A DNA stretch of 7,132 bases from Bacteriovoracaceae bacterium UBA7695 (GTDB lineage: Bacteria; Bdellovibrionota; Bacteriovoracia; Bacteriovoracales; Bacteriovoracaceae): positions 1-7,132 of the forward strand of contig DLGL01000030.1 of the NCBI GenBank assembly GCA_002482685.1, written 5' to 3'. Below, piece after piece: positions 1 through 6,012 of this stretch (within the stretch, counting starts at the first letter, position 1; every line of letters begins with the position of its first letter). A program made the translations under genes and the position numbers. Below the pieces are notes generated by a model. That model saw nothing but the letters and a program-made list of their open reading frames with translations, searched no databases and was not told where the DNA came from.

Positions 1-517
1 AATTACCCTCTTTGCTTTTTTTGTCACGGCATTTCTGACTGCTCAAGGTTATAACGTCTCTGACTCTCAGCTATCTGAAGAACAACTCATCTTGCAGCAA
101 CTTTGCGAGAGAAAAATAAACGAACTTCATCTTGACCCTCCAAAATTTCAAAACCTCTCAGTCGGTGGAATCAAAGAAACAAAAGCTTTTGAAGAGAGCG
201 AGCTTTCAAACTTTGAATACACCCTCGAAATTAAAAAGCTCACTATCCCGGACTTCGCTCAGCTCTTCGGACAAAAAGACGGCGTAAGCGCCGAAGGAAA
301 AGAGTCTTACGAAGGTGATTATTTAAATGAGGCCAATAGCTCTCAGAGAAATTCAAGTGTAGAAAAAATGGTCTTTGAAGAACTTAAAAAAAATATTGAA
401 AGGATTGTGTGGCAAGCGCGTGTGACAGTAACTAATAAAGAAACTAAATACACTTATTCGCTGGCCACATGGCTCACAAATTATAATGAACAAATCCAGC
501 TCAATGTCGGATTCTAA
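1..517 (+). CDS. gspI: Type II secretion minor pseudopilin GspI (5'-truncated)
   Basis: This is the C-terminal 171 residues of a GspI-type minor pseudopilin; the prepilin leader and cleavage site lie before the window. The visible part opens with the rest of a hydrophobic N-terminal helix (ITLFAFFVTAFLTAQG). A stretch with LSEEQLILQQLCERKINEL follows, which fits the GspI pattern in which the helix continues into an 'A..LAENKLAEL'-like segment. The end (ARVTVTNKETKYTYSLATW) looks like the closing beta strands of a pseudopilin domain. In known systems GspI binds GspJ and GspK to make the pseudopilus tip. The visible part alone is longer than a usual GspI; the extra sequence is mostly a charged, low-complexity insert around visible residues 88-120. 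The call rests on weak sequence similarity plus the strong I-J-K gene order. A TTG at 92 is in frame, but the reading frame stays open to the left edge, so it is not the start. Confidence 0.82.
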   Translation, partial: ITLFAFFVTAFLTAQGYNVSDSQLSEEQLILQQLCERKINELHLDPPKFQNLSVGGIKETKAFEESELSNFEYTLEIKKLTIPDFAQLFGQKDGVSAEGKESYEGDYLNEANSSQRNSSVEKMVFEELKKNIERIVWQARVTVTNKETKYTYSLATWLTNYNEQIQLNVGF

Positions 518-1478
518 TCCGGGCCTCTCCCAGAGAGGCTTCACCCTTATCGAGATCCTCATTGCCATAACCATCCTGGCCTTCATGACTATGGGTGTGG
601 TTTCCATTACTCAAAATGCTGCTGATACAATGGACCGGACAACAACTTTAAATAAAAATAATCTTCAAATTGAGACGGCCTTAAGTCGATTCGAATGGGA
701 TTTCTCTCAGATATACTCCCCTCTCTACTTTTCAGCTCCCTTAAATCTGGGTTCTGTTGACCAGACGGCCAACGGAAATGACCTGAATGGTGATGGGGTC
801 GACGATAAAACCGGGCAGCCCATTCAACAAACTCCGCTGACTCCTCAGATACAAGAATACTATCAGCGTCTGATTCAGCGTTTCGAATCCAATGAGCACT
901 TTAAGGCCATTTCAAAAGAAGGTCTGCCAATTCCGCGCTTCTACTCTCCTGATAAAAATACCTTTGAGTTCTTCACTTCATCCAACAGAAGAAAAATGCA
1001 GAACACACGTCAGTCCCATTTTGCTTGGGTAAGGTACAGTTTAGGCGAGGCCATAAGTCGTCCAGATGAGGAAAAAAATCCGGCCATCCCGCAAAGTCTA
1101 AAGACCCTCATGCGTTACTATTCAGCAGATGATCCTTATAGCGATAAAAGGCTCGATCCTGAAAATGTTGAACTCGTAAAAGGCTCAGTCCTTCTGGAAA
1201 ATGTAGAGGCCCTCGAATTTACTTTCTGGAACCCACAAAGTCGTAAATGGGAAACAAGTCTCACGACCATCCAGGACGGCGAGAGCCTCTTGAGAGGTGT
1301 AAAATTATCTGTCACCTGGTATGACTCCACTGGCTTTAAAAGAACAGTTTCCCGGATATACAGAAATCACTGGCCTATGATTGTTCCCATAGACACAACT
1401 GCCCCCAATCAGCCTAACACCAATGGCAACACTCAGAGTGGAAATCCTCCACTTGGTGAAGATCCGGATGAAACATGA
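486..1478 (+). CDS. gspJ: Type II secretion minor pseudopilin GspJ
   Basis: The protein has a textbook type IV prepilin signal. A polar leader ends in R17-G18, followed by FTLIEILIA with Phe at +1 and Glu at +5 (E23), then a hydrophobic helix to about residue 42. The prepilin peptidase should cut after G18. An ALSRFEWDFSQIYSP segment (residues 65-79) fits the GspJ 'R...D......' region, and residues 230-297 form the last beta strands with W250-type aromatic positions. GspJ sits in the pseudopilus tip with GspI and GspK. Oddities are an insert (about 88-150) holding a calcium-loop-like motif D99-x-N101-x-D103-G-x-x-D107 and an Asn/Pro/acidic tail after residue 300. At 330 residues it is longer than a typical GspJ of about 200. 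The first ATG overlaps gspI by 32 bases. A second ATG at 504 would leave a 12-residue leader, and neither start has a clear ribosome binding site. Confidence 0.92.
   Translation: MNKSSSMSDSNPGLSQRGFTLIEILIAITILAFMTMGVVSITQNAADTMDRTTTLNKNNLQIETALSRFEWDFSQIYSPLYFSAPLNLGSVDQTANGNDLNGDGVDDKTGQPIQQTPLTPQIQEYYQRLIQRFESNEHFKAISKEGLPIPRFYSPDKNTFEFFTSSNRRKMQNTRQSHFAWVRYSLGEAISRPDEEKNPAIPQSLKTLMRYYSADDPYSDKRLDPENVELVKGSVLLENVEALEFTFWNPQSRKWETSLTTIQDGESLLRGVKLSVTWYDSTGFKRTVSRIYRNHWPMIVPIDTTAPNQPNTNGNTQSGNPPLGEDPDET
521..541 (+). other. GC-rich RNA hairpin at the gspI/gspJ junction
   Basis: GCCTCTC (523-529) and GAGAGGC (533-539) are perfect inverted copies around a CCA loop. Two G-U pairs in RNA (522/540 and 521/541) could extend the stem to nine pairs. 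It begins a few bases after the gspI stop and lies inside the gspJ leader codons, 35 bases or more past the first gspJ ATG. No T-run follows, so it is not a standard intrinsic terminator. A role in translational coupling or mRNA processing is only a possibility. Confidence 0.4.
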
Positions 1479-2815
1479 GGAAAGATCTTAAATTTATTTT
1501 AAATAACCAAAGTGGTGTGGCCCTCATGATGATCATGACGGCCATTATTCTACTTATGGCCATCTACGGAGAATTTACTTTTGAGAGTAAAATCTCCCGC
1601 ATTAAGGCCACTAATGTTATGGACCGCTCCCAAGCAAAACTTCTGGCAGAGTCAGGTCTCCAGATGGCGATGGCACGTCTTCGCCTTTATAAAGAAGCTT
1701 TCAACAAACTTGAAAGTAATGCCACCGCCAAGGCTCAGGTGCCTCCGCAGCTTCTGAATCAGCTATGGGAAGTTCCTTTCATGTTTCCTATTCCTATCGC
1801 TGATGGGGCCGGGGCCGATGTTAAAGAAACGGTAAAAAAATTTACCGAAGACTCTCTCCTTGATGGGAGTATGAGAGTAACAATCACCAACATCTCCAAC
1901 CGTATGAACCTCAACATGCTCCGCTTTGATACCGCTCAAAGATCAGCTGCGACTCAGAATTCTGAGTCCACTGAAAATGACCCCAATGACGGAATTATCG
2001 ATACAGATCCCAACTCAATTACCACCAATGTTTCAATTGACCAGTCACTGTATTTTCTCCTTAAGCGCCTGGTGGATGAGAAAAAAGAAAAAGACCCATT
2101 ATTTGAGGACCGCTACGCCAATATCAATTACCAGGAACTTGTCACAAATCTAAAGTATTTCGTCTCAGACTATCAAAGCTTAATGTCTGATCCTCTTGCA
2201 GGCGAGGCAGAATCAAAATTTCAGCGCCTGCCTATGACTCCAAAATATGGCCCTATGTCATCGGCCAGCGAACTTTTTGCGATCCCCGGCTGGGATGATG
2301 AGCTCATTGAGCTTATTCAAAATGAGTTTAGTGTTTATCCATCGGTTAAAATTGACTTAAATAAACTGACGGCCAACATGCTAAGGATTCTGATCCCCAA
2401 CATTAGTGATGAAAATATTGCGGATTTTTTCACCTACCGAGATGACCCTGAACAGCCTAAGTTTTTTAACTCAATCGATGACTTTAAAAAATGGGCGGTG
2501 GAAATCGGTAGAGTTGTATCAGAGGCAGATTTCACGGCCAGAATGGACAAATTTAAAGAGGCCAAGATTACTTTTGGTTCCAATCCAAACTTATTTAAAG
2601 TAATTTGTGAAGGCATGTACAACCGCTCTACCTATACACTGGTCTCGTATGTTTTTATGCCCACCCAGGAAGCTGCCCCTACAGACCCTAACGCTATTAA
2701 GCCACCGAGAAAAGAAAATGAGAGTGAAGAAGATTATCAAAAAAGAATTAATCCTAATTCCGCTCAAACCGCTCAGTTACTCGAGCCACGAATCATCGAG
2801 ATGCAAATCAATTAG
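1475..2815 (+). CDS. gspK: Type II secretion minor pseudopilin GspK
   Basis: GspK is the large pseudopilin that caps the pseudopilus. The leader ends at G14, followed by VALMMIMTAIILLMAIYGEF as the hydrophobic helix. Position +5 is Met19 rather than Glu, and the lack of Glu5 is a family hallmark of GspK. After the helix comes a segment typical of the family, with MDRSQAKLLAESGLQMA at residues 49-65. The C-terminal half shows SASELFAIPGWDDELIELI (263-281) and VKIDLNKLTANML (291-303), equivalent to the 'EL..V.G' and 'INLNTA' motifs of the helical GspK domain, then FGSNPNLFKVICEG (367-380). An Asp-rich loop (D169, N171, D172, D176, D178) could bind calcium; GspK of enterotoxigenic E. coli is known to bind calcium. 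A charged linker and tail follow residue 395. The ATG overlaps the gspJ stop as ATGA, which suggests translational coupling. The upstream ribosome binding site is weak. The 446-residue length is slightly above usual. Confidence 0.92.
   Translation: MRKDLKFILNNQSGVALMMIMTAIILLMAIYGEFTFESKISRIKATNVMDRSQAKLLAESGLQMAMARLRLYKEAFNKLESNATAKAQVPPQLLNQLWEVPFMFPIPIADGAGADVKETVKKFTEDSLLDGSMRVTITNISNRMNLNMLRFDTAQRSAATQNSESTENDPNDGIIDTDPNSITTNVSIDQSLYFLLKRLVDEKKEKDPLFEDRYANINYQELVTNLKYFVSDYQSLMSDPLAGEAESKFQRLPMTPKYGPMSSASELFAIPGWDDELIELIQNEFSVYPSVKIDLNKLTANMLRILIPNISDENIADFFTYRDDPEQPKFFNSIDDFKKWAVEIGRVVSEADFTARMDKFKEAKITFGSNPNLFKVICEGMYNRSTYTLVSYVFMPTQEAAPTDPNAIKPPRKENESEEDYQKRINPNSAQTAQLLEPRIIEMQIN
1951..1968. 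repeat. 18-bp perfect palindrome inside gspK
   Basis: GACTCAGAATTCTGAGTC reads the same on both strands over all 18 bases, and the symmetry stops at 1950/1969. In RNA it could fold as a 7-bp stem with an AAUU loop. It lies in gspK codons 159-165, just before the Asp-rich loop, where the protein is low in complexity. A nine-base half-site matching by chance is expected far less than once in a window of this size. No function is known to me. Confidence 0.6.
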
Positions 2816-2861
2816 AATATTTGACTGGGCTTATTCTTAAAACATCAGTTAAAATAACATT
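2816..2861 (+). other. 46-bp gspK-gspL intergenic gap
   Basis: This is the only intergenic space in the operon. It is AT-rich and has no Shine-Dalgarno-like purine run before the gspL ATG (the preceding bases are AAAATAACATT). A TTGACT at 2821-2826 resembles a -35 box, but the nearest -10-like TAAAAT (2850-2855) is about 23 bases away, too far for a normal sigma-70 promoter. No stem-loop is seen. An internal promoter is not supported but not excluded. Confidence 0.4.
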
Positions 2862-4448
2862 ATGCATGTTTTAGCCATTGATGTTGGATCCTACAGTGTA
2901 AAATACATCTCTTCTTTCGTTGAAAAACGAAGAGTCAATCACGTTGAAATGAGTGAAATCATTGTACGTGATTTTATGAGTGATCATCCTGAGATTTCAG
3001 AACTTGAAGCACAGTCTCTTATCATCCAACAGATCATGGACTCAACTGCTCGTGCCGATAGCAGAGTCATTTTTCAGGTCCAGAATGAACTCATGACAAC
3101 CCGTTTTCTTACTCTGCCTGTGAAGAGTAAAAAGAAAGCGGAACTTATGCTCCCCTTCCAACTGGAAGAAGATATTCCTTTTGCCTTAAGTGAAATTCAT
3201 TACGGCTACCGGATGGAGATAGCAAAAACTCAGCATTTTGCCCTGGTGGGGCTTCTTCGCGAAACGCTTTTTGAAAATTATTATAATGCACTCAAAGAAA
3301 AAAATGCACTTCCGAATATCCTGACAACTGAGGCCAGTGCAGTTGAAAACTATTTTAACCAAAACGCAATTGCCGGACCTTTTTGTGTTTTAGATATTGG
3401 TCACAAAACAACCAAGGCCTATTTCTTTTATAACTCCCGACTAATTGTCACTCACGTGGGCTACATTGGTGGACGCGATATAAATGAAATGATTGCCCAA
3501 ACCTACAAGATCGATCCGGAAGAAGCTATATTCTATAAGCACCAAAATGCCTTTTTACTGACGAGCTCTCAGTATGATGAGGTTGAGCAGGCCCAAAAAG
3601 ATTTTGCGCACGCCATGGATAAGACTCTCTCACCTTTGATTTCGGATTTTTCCCGTTGGAAGATTGGATTTAAGGTCAATTACGGACTATCTCTTCAGCA
3701 CGTTTTTATTACAGGTGGGACGTCCAATATCAAAAATATTGCGAATTACCTAACTGAGAAATGGGACACAAAAGTTGTTCTCCTGGAGTCATTTGACAAA
3801 GTTGAAGGCGAAAAAGTTGATTTAAACCCGAAAAATAAATCAAAGTACGCTCTGGTAAATATGATGGCTTCAGGAATGAAGCGCAAAAATCGGTTTATTA
3901 ATCTTCTCTCCGGAAAGTTTGCCCAGGCCTCTGCAGCTGAAATTCCTCTTCACTCCTTTGCCTTCCTGGGTGTACGAGTGGCGGCGATCTCGGCCGTATT
4001 ACTTATCTCGTTAATCGCTGAGAGATTCTTTATTGAACGCGATATCAAGTTTGTAAATCTCAAGCTCACTGCAATCATGAAAAATGAAGTTTTAGCGATC
4101 AATGGACGGGTCCGCCGATCGATTGCCATCAATCCTAAACCCGTTCTGGATACACTTGTTAAACGACAGCGTGGGATCCGTCAGGAAATCTCAACCATTC
4201 AATCGGCAGTTGAAATTAAGGCCCTCTCCCCCCTTGTTTCTATCAGTCAGCTGGCATCATCGAGTCCTGCCACACTTGTTGAATTTAAAACTTCAGACAT
4301 TGGCGAAGTGACGGCCATCTTTACCGCTGAAACTGCGGCTGACCTCAACAACCTTAAGGCGCAACTGGAACGTTCGGCCCTGACTGATGTCGCGGTTGAA
4401 GTTGACCAGACCAAGCTACGCCTCACTTTGACTGCAGCAGGTAACTAA
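2862..4448 (+). CDS. gspL: Type II secretion GspL with PilM-like actin-fold domain
   Basis: GspL spans the inner membrane and couples the ATPase GspE to GspM and the pseudopilus. Residues 1-340 look like a full PilM/FtsA-type actin fold. They include phosphate-1 motif D7-VGSYSVK14, the PilM-like LPFQLEEDIPFALSEIHYGY (97-116), phosphate-2 motif D178-IGHKTTK185, YIGGRDINEMIA (201-212), and adenosine motif ITGGTSN (283-289). Residues 344-353 (RFINLLSGKF) match the 'NLL.G.FA' segment that precedes the membrane helix in GspL, and its PilN equivalent. One membrane helix covers about 366-386, then a helical linker (390-455) and a small periplasmic ferredoxin-like domain (about 457-528) follow. The protein thus resembles PilM joined to PilN. 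Gammaproteobacterial GspL has degenerate nucleotide-site motifs, whereas here they are recognisable. The ATG at 2862 is chosen because MHVLAIDVGS fits the family N-terminus. The stop overlaps gspM by one base. The alternative name PilM is unlikely in this gspIJK/MN setting. Confidence 0.88.
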   Translation: MHVLAIDVGSYSVKYISSFVEKRRVNHVEMSEIIVRDFMSDHPEISELEAQSLIIQQIMDSTARADSRVIFQVQNELMTTRFLTLPVKSKKKAELMLPFQLEEDIPFALSEIHYGYRMEIAKTQHFALVGLLRETLFENYYNALKEKNALPNILTTEASAVENYFNQNAIAGPFCVLDIGHKTTKAYFFYNSRLIVTHVGYIGGRDINEMIAQTYKIDPEEAIFYKHQNAFLLTSSQYDEVEQAQKDFAHAMDKTLSPLISDFSRWKIGFKVNYGLSLQHVFITGGTSNIKNIANYLTEKWDTKVVLLESFDKVEGEKVDLNPKNKSKYALVNMMASGMKRKNRFINLLSGKFAQASAAEIPLHSFAFLGVRVAAISAVLLISLIAERFFIERDIKFVNLKLTAIMKNEVLAINGRVRRSIAINPKPVLDTLVKRQRGIRQEISTIQSAVEIKALSPLVSISQLASSSPATLVEFKTSDIGEVTAIFTAETAADLNNLKAQLERSALTDVAVEVDQTKLRLTLTAAGN

Positions 4449-5095
4449 TGGACGATACAAAATCATTACCTTTTTTTCAGAGAATGGATCAGGCGATTTT
4501 TGCGCGGATCGATAAGTTTAAACAAACTCCTAACTACAATCCCCTTCAGGATTTTTATAACGGCCTGGAAGAAGAGCAGCAGAAATTATTTAAAGGAATT
4601 GTCATCCTCAGTATCTTCCTCCTTCCATTGGCAGGTGTAGGTATGTTTTGGTTGCAGAATAATTCTCTTAAAGATGATCTTTCGCTCAGAATAGATATTG
4701 CATCTAAGGCCAATGAAATTATCGGACAAAGCCAGGGGCTAGAGGAAATATCACCTCAAGTCTTTTCAGACCGTCCTATCGATTCTGATTCAATGATGAG
4801 CTCACGAATCTCTGAGCTACTTTCTCCAATGTCCATAGACCTCTCGAAGATTCAAGTTTCAGGTTTTGAATCAAGCTCTATATCTGCTACAGCATTAAAA
4901 GCAGAAGCAAATTTTGCTTTTAGTAACCTGACAACCGATGAACTTATGAATATTTTCACATCAATGATCTCTCGTGAAAAATTTCGGATCTCGTCAGTGG
5001 AAATTAAACGCAATCCTGATACAAACATGCTTCAAGGTCAGTTTCATGGGATCCATTACAGTGTTATCTCTGCAGAATCCGAAGGTAACGAATAA
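4448..5095 (+). CDS. gspM: Type II secretion inner-membrane protein GspM
   Basis: This is a bitopic inner-membrane protein of the GspM/PilO type. About 49 mostly polar residues, probably cytoplasmic, precede one strong membrane helix (about 50-69, GIVILSIFLLPLAGVGMFWL). A helical stretch (72-100) and a small periplasmic alpha/beta domain (about 115-207) follow, ending in a beta strand with QGQFHGIHYSV. GspM forms dimers with GspL in the secretion platform. Sequence conservation in this family is low, so the call rests on size, topology and position directly after gspL. The N-terminal cytoplasmic part is longer than the 15-25 residues usual for GspM and contains paired aromatic and basic residues (FFQRMDQAIFARIDKFK). 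The start overlaps the gspL stop as TAATG, with a weak AGG six bases ahead. Its end overlaps the gspN start in the same TAATG way, which implies coupled translation of L, M and N. Confidence 0.8.
   Translation: MDDTKSLPFFQRMDQAIFARIDKFKQTPNYNPLQDFYNGLEEEQQKLFKGIVILSIFLLPLAGVGMFWLQNNSLKDDLSLRIDIASKANEIIGQSQGLEEISPQVFSDRPIDSDSMMSSRISELLSPMSIDLSKIQVSGFESSSISATALKAEANFAFSNLTTDELMNIFTSMISREKFRISSVEIKRNPDTNMLQGQFHGIHYSVISAESEGNE
5081..5085 (+). promoter_or_regulatory. Ribosome binding site of gspN
   Basis: GAAGG sits nine bases before the gspN ATG, inside the last codons of gspM. It supports the ATG at 5095, which overlaps the gspM stop by one base, over later methionines. It is the clearest Shine-Dalgarno-like site in the operon. 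Confidence 0.55.
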
Positions 5096-6012
5096 TGGCT
5101 ACAACGACAGAAATCCAGTCACTGAATGAAATTCAGTACAAAAGTAAAATCAAGATTATTTTTTTGATCATGCTGGTTGGTTTTCTGTTCACCGTTTCAT
5201 TTCTCAATTTTTTTCCCATCGGCGATAAACTTAAATCAATTATTAAAACCAGCTTCAATGGCCGGGGATGTAAGCCTGACTTTGATGAAATCCGTATGGA
5301 GTGGTTGTTACCAAAAATAGTTGTAACAGACTTGAAAATCCCCGCCGCTTGCTTGGACCGGGGGGGAGAAGATCTTAAGTTTTCACATTTAACTATAAAC
5401 TGGACCCTGATTAATTTTGCACCATTTGGTTTGCCTTTTAGAATTGAAACAGATCTTGCTGGCCAGCCACTAACTGTTTATTTTGTCCAGGGTATAGGCC
5501 AGCAGATGGTAAGGATCAAGGATCAAACTCTGAACCTCGCAAACCTCAGAGCTGTTCTTGGTGATAATGTGAAGCTTTCTGGAAAACTTACTGTTGACCT
5601 CAATATGGTACGTGCCGGGACAACTATAAAAAGCCTCAGTGTTAAGGCCCAGTCTAAAAATTTACAAATTCCTCCGCAGAATCTCCAGGGATTCACAACC
5701 CCTTCGCTTAAACTTAATGAATTTTATCTCGAAGCTATTTCTGAGGCACACCCTAGAATTCAAATTGAAAAACTCATCCTGGGTGATACGGATGCTCCAC
5801 TTCGGGCAAATTTTAAGGGTAGTATTGATTTGGTTGATGGCAACCCGGCCATGTCTCCACTTGATATGGTTGGCGAAGTTGCTTTCTCAGAATCTTTCCG
5901 TCAGTCACTGCCTTTAATCGATATGATGTTTCAGTCCTTTACTCAGAAGGACGGATTCTACCAGATTCGGCTTGGAGGAACACTTGGCTCCCCTAAGCCG
6001 ATTGGACCTTAG
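5095..6012 (+). CDS. gspN: Type II secretion accessory protein GspN (AsmA-like)
   Basis: The protein has a 19-residue polar N-terminus, one membrane helix (about 20-40) and a 265-residue periplasmic part made almost wholly of predicted beta strands. Short amphipathic strands alternate with Gly/Pro turns (for example KLSGKLTVDLNM at 160-171). The C-terminus, DGFYQIRLGGTLGSPKPIGP, has the 'G.Y...L.GTL..P' ending common in GspN of deltaproteobacteria and in AsmA-like repeats. The exact job of GspN is poorly known; it is not needed in many T2SSs. Its AsmA-like build hints at a structural or lipid-contact role at the inner membrane, which is inference. Two cysteines, C59 and C86, fall in the periplasmic part and could form a disulfide. 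It is the last operon gene and ends in a 4-base convergent overlap with the minus-strand gene. An unrelated DUF3971/AsmA protein would be the alternative, but position after gspM favours GspN. Confidence 0.78.
   Translation: MATTTEIQSLNEIQYKSKIKIIFLIMLVGFLFTVSFLNFFPIGDKLKSIIKTSFNGRGCKPDFDEIRMEWLLPKIVVTDLKIPAACLDRGGEDLKFSHLTINWTLINFAPFGLPFRIETDLAGQPLTVYFVQGIGQQMVRIKDQTLNLANLRAVLGDNVKLSGKLTVDLNMVRAGTTIKSLSVKAQSKNLQIPPQNLQGFTTPSLKLNEFYLEAISEAHPRIQIEKLILGDTDAPLRANFKGSIDLVDGNPAMSPLDMVGEVAFSESFRQSLPLIDMMFQSFTQKDGFYQIRLGGTLGSPKPIGP
5121..5137 (+). repeat. Short inverted repeat near the gspN start
   Basis: ACTGAAT (5121-5127) and ATTCAGT (5131-5137) are perfect inverted copies around a GAA loop, spanning codons 9-15 of gspN. 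The stem is AT-rich and such a repeat could occur by chance in a window of this length, so a function in gspN translation is only possible. Confidence 0.35.

Noticed and set aside
92..517. TTG at 92 as a possible start of the first gene
   Set aside because: The frame is open to the left edge, and the upstream codons encode the hydrophobic helix expected in a pseudopilin, so the gene is truncated rather than starting here.
353..607. Minus-strand open frame across the gspI-gspJ junction
   Set aside because: It lies wholly opposite two well-supported genes, and its translation shows no family pattern. The same holds for the short frames opposite gspJ, gspK and gspL.
1926..2840. Alternative + strand frames inside gspK (for example 1926-2153 and 2607-2840)
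   Set aside because: They are out-of-frame shadows of gspK with no ribosome binding site and no recognisable protein pattern.
2821..2855. Promoter between gspK and gspL (TTGACT and TAAAAT)
   Set aside because: The spacing of about 23 bases is too wide for a sigma-70 promoter and no other good -10 box lies at 16-18 bases.
2916..2932. TTCGTT/AACGAA inverted repeat early in gspL
   Set aside because: The six-pair, weak stem is of a kind expected by chance and has no conserved setting.
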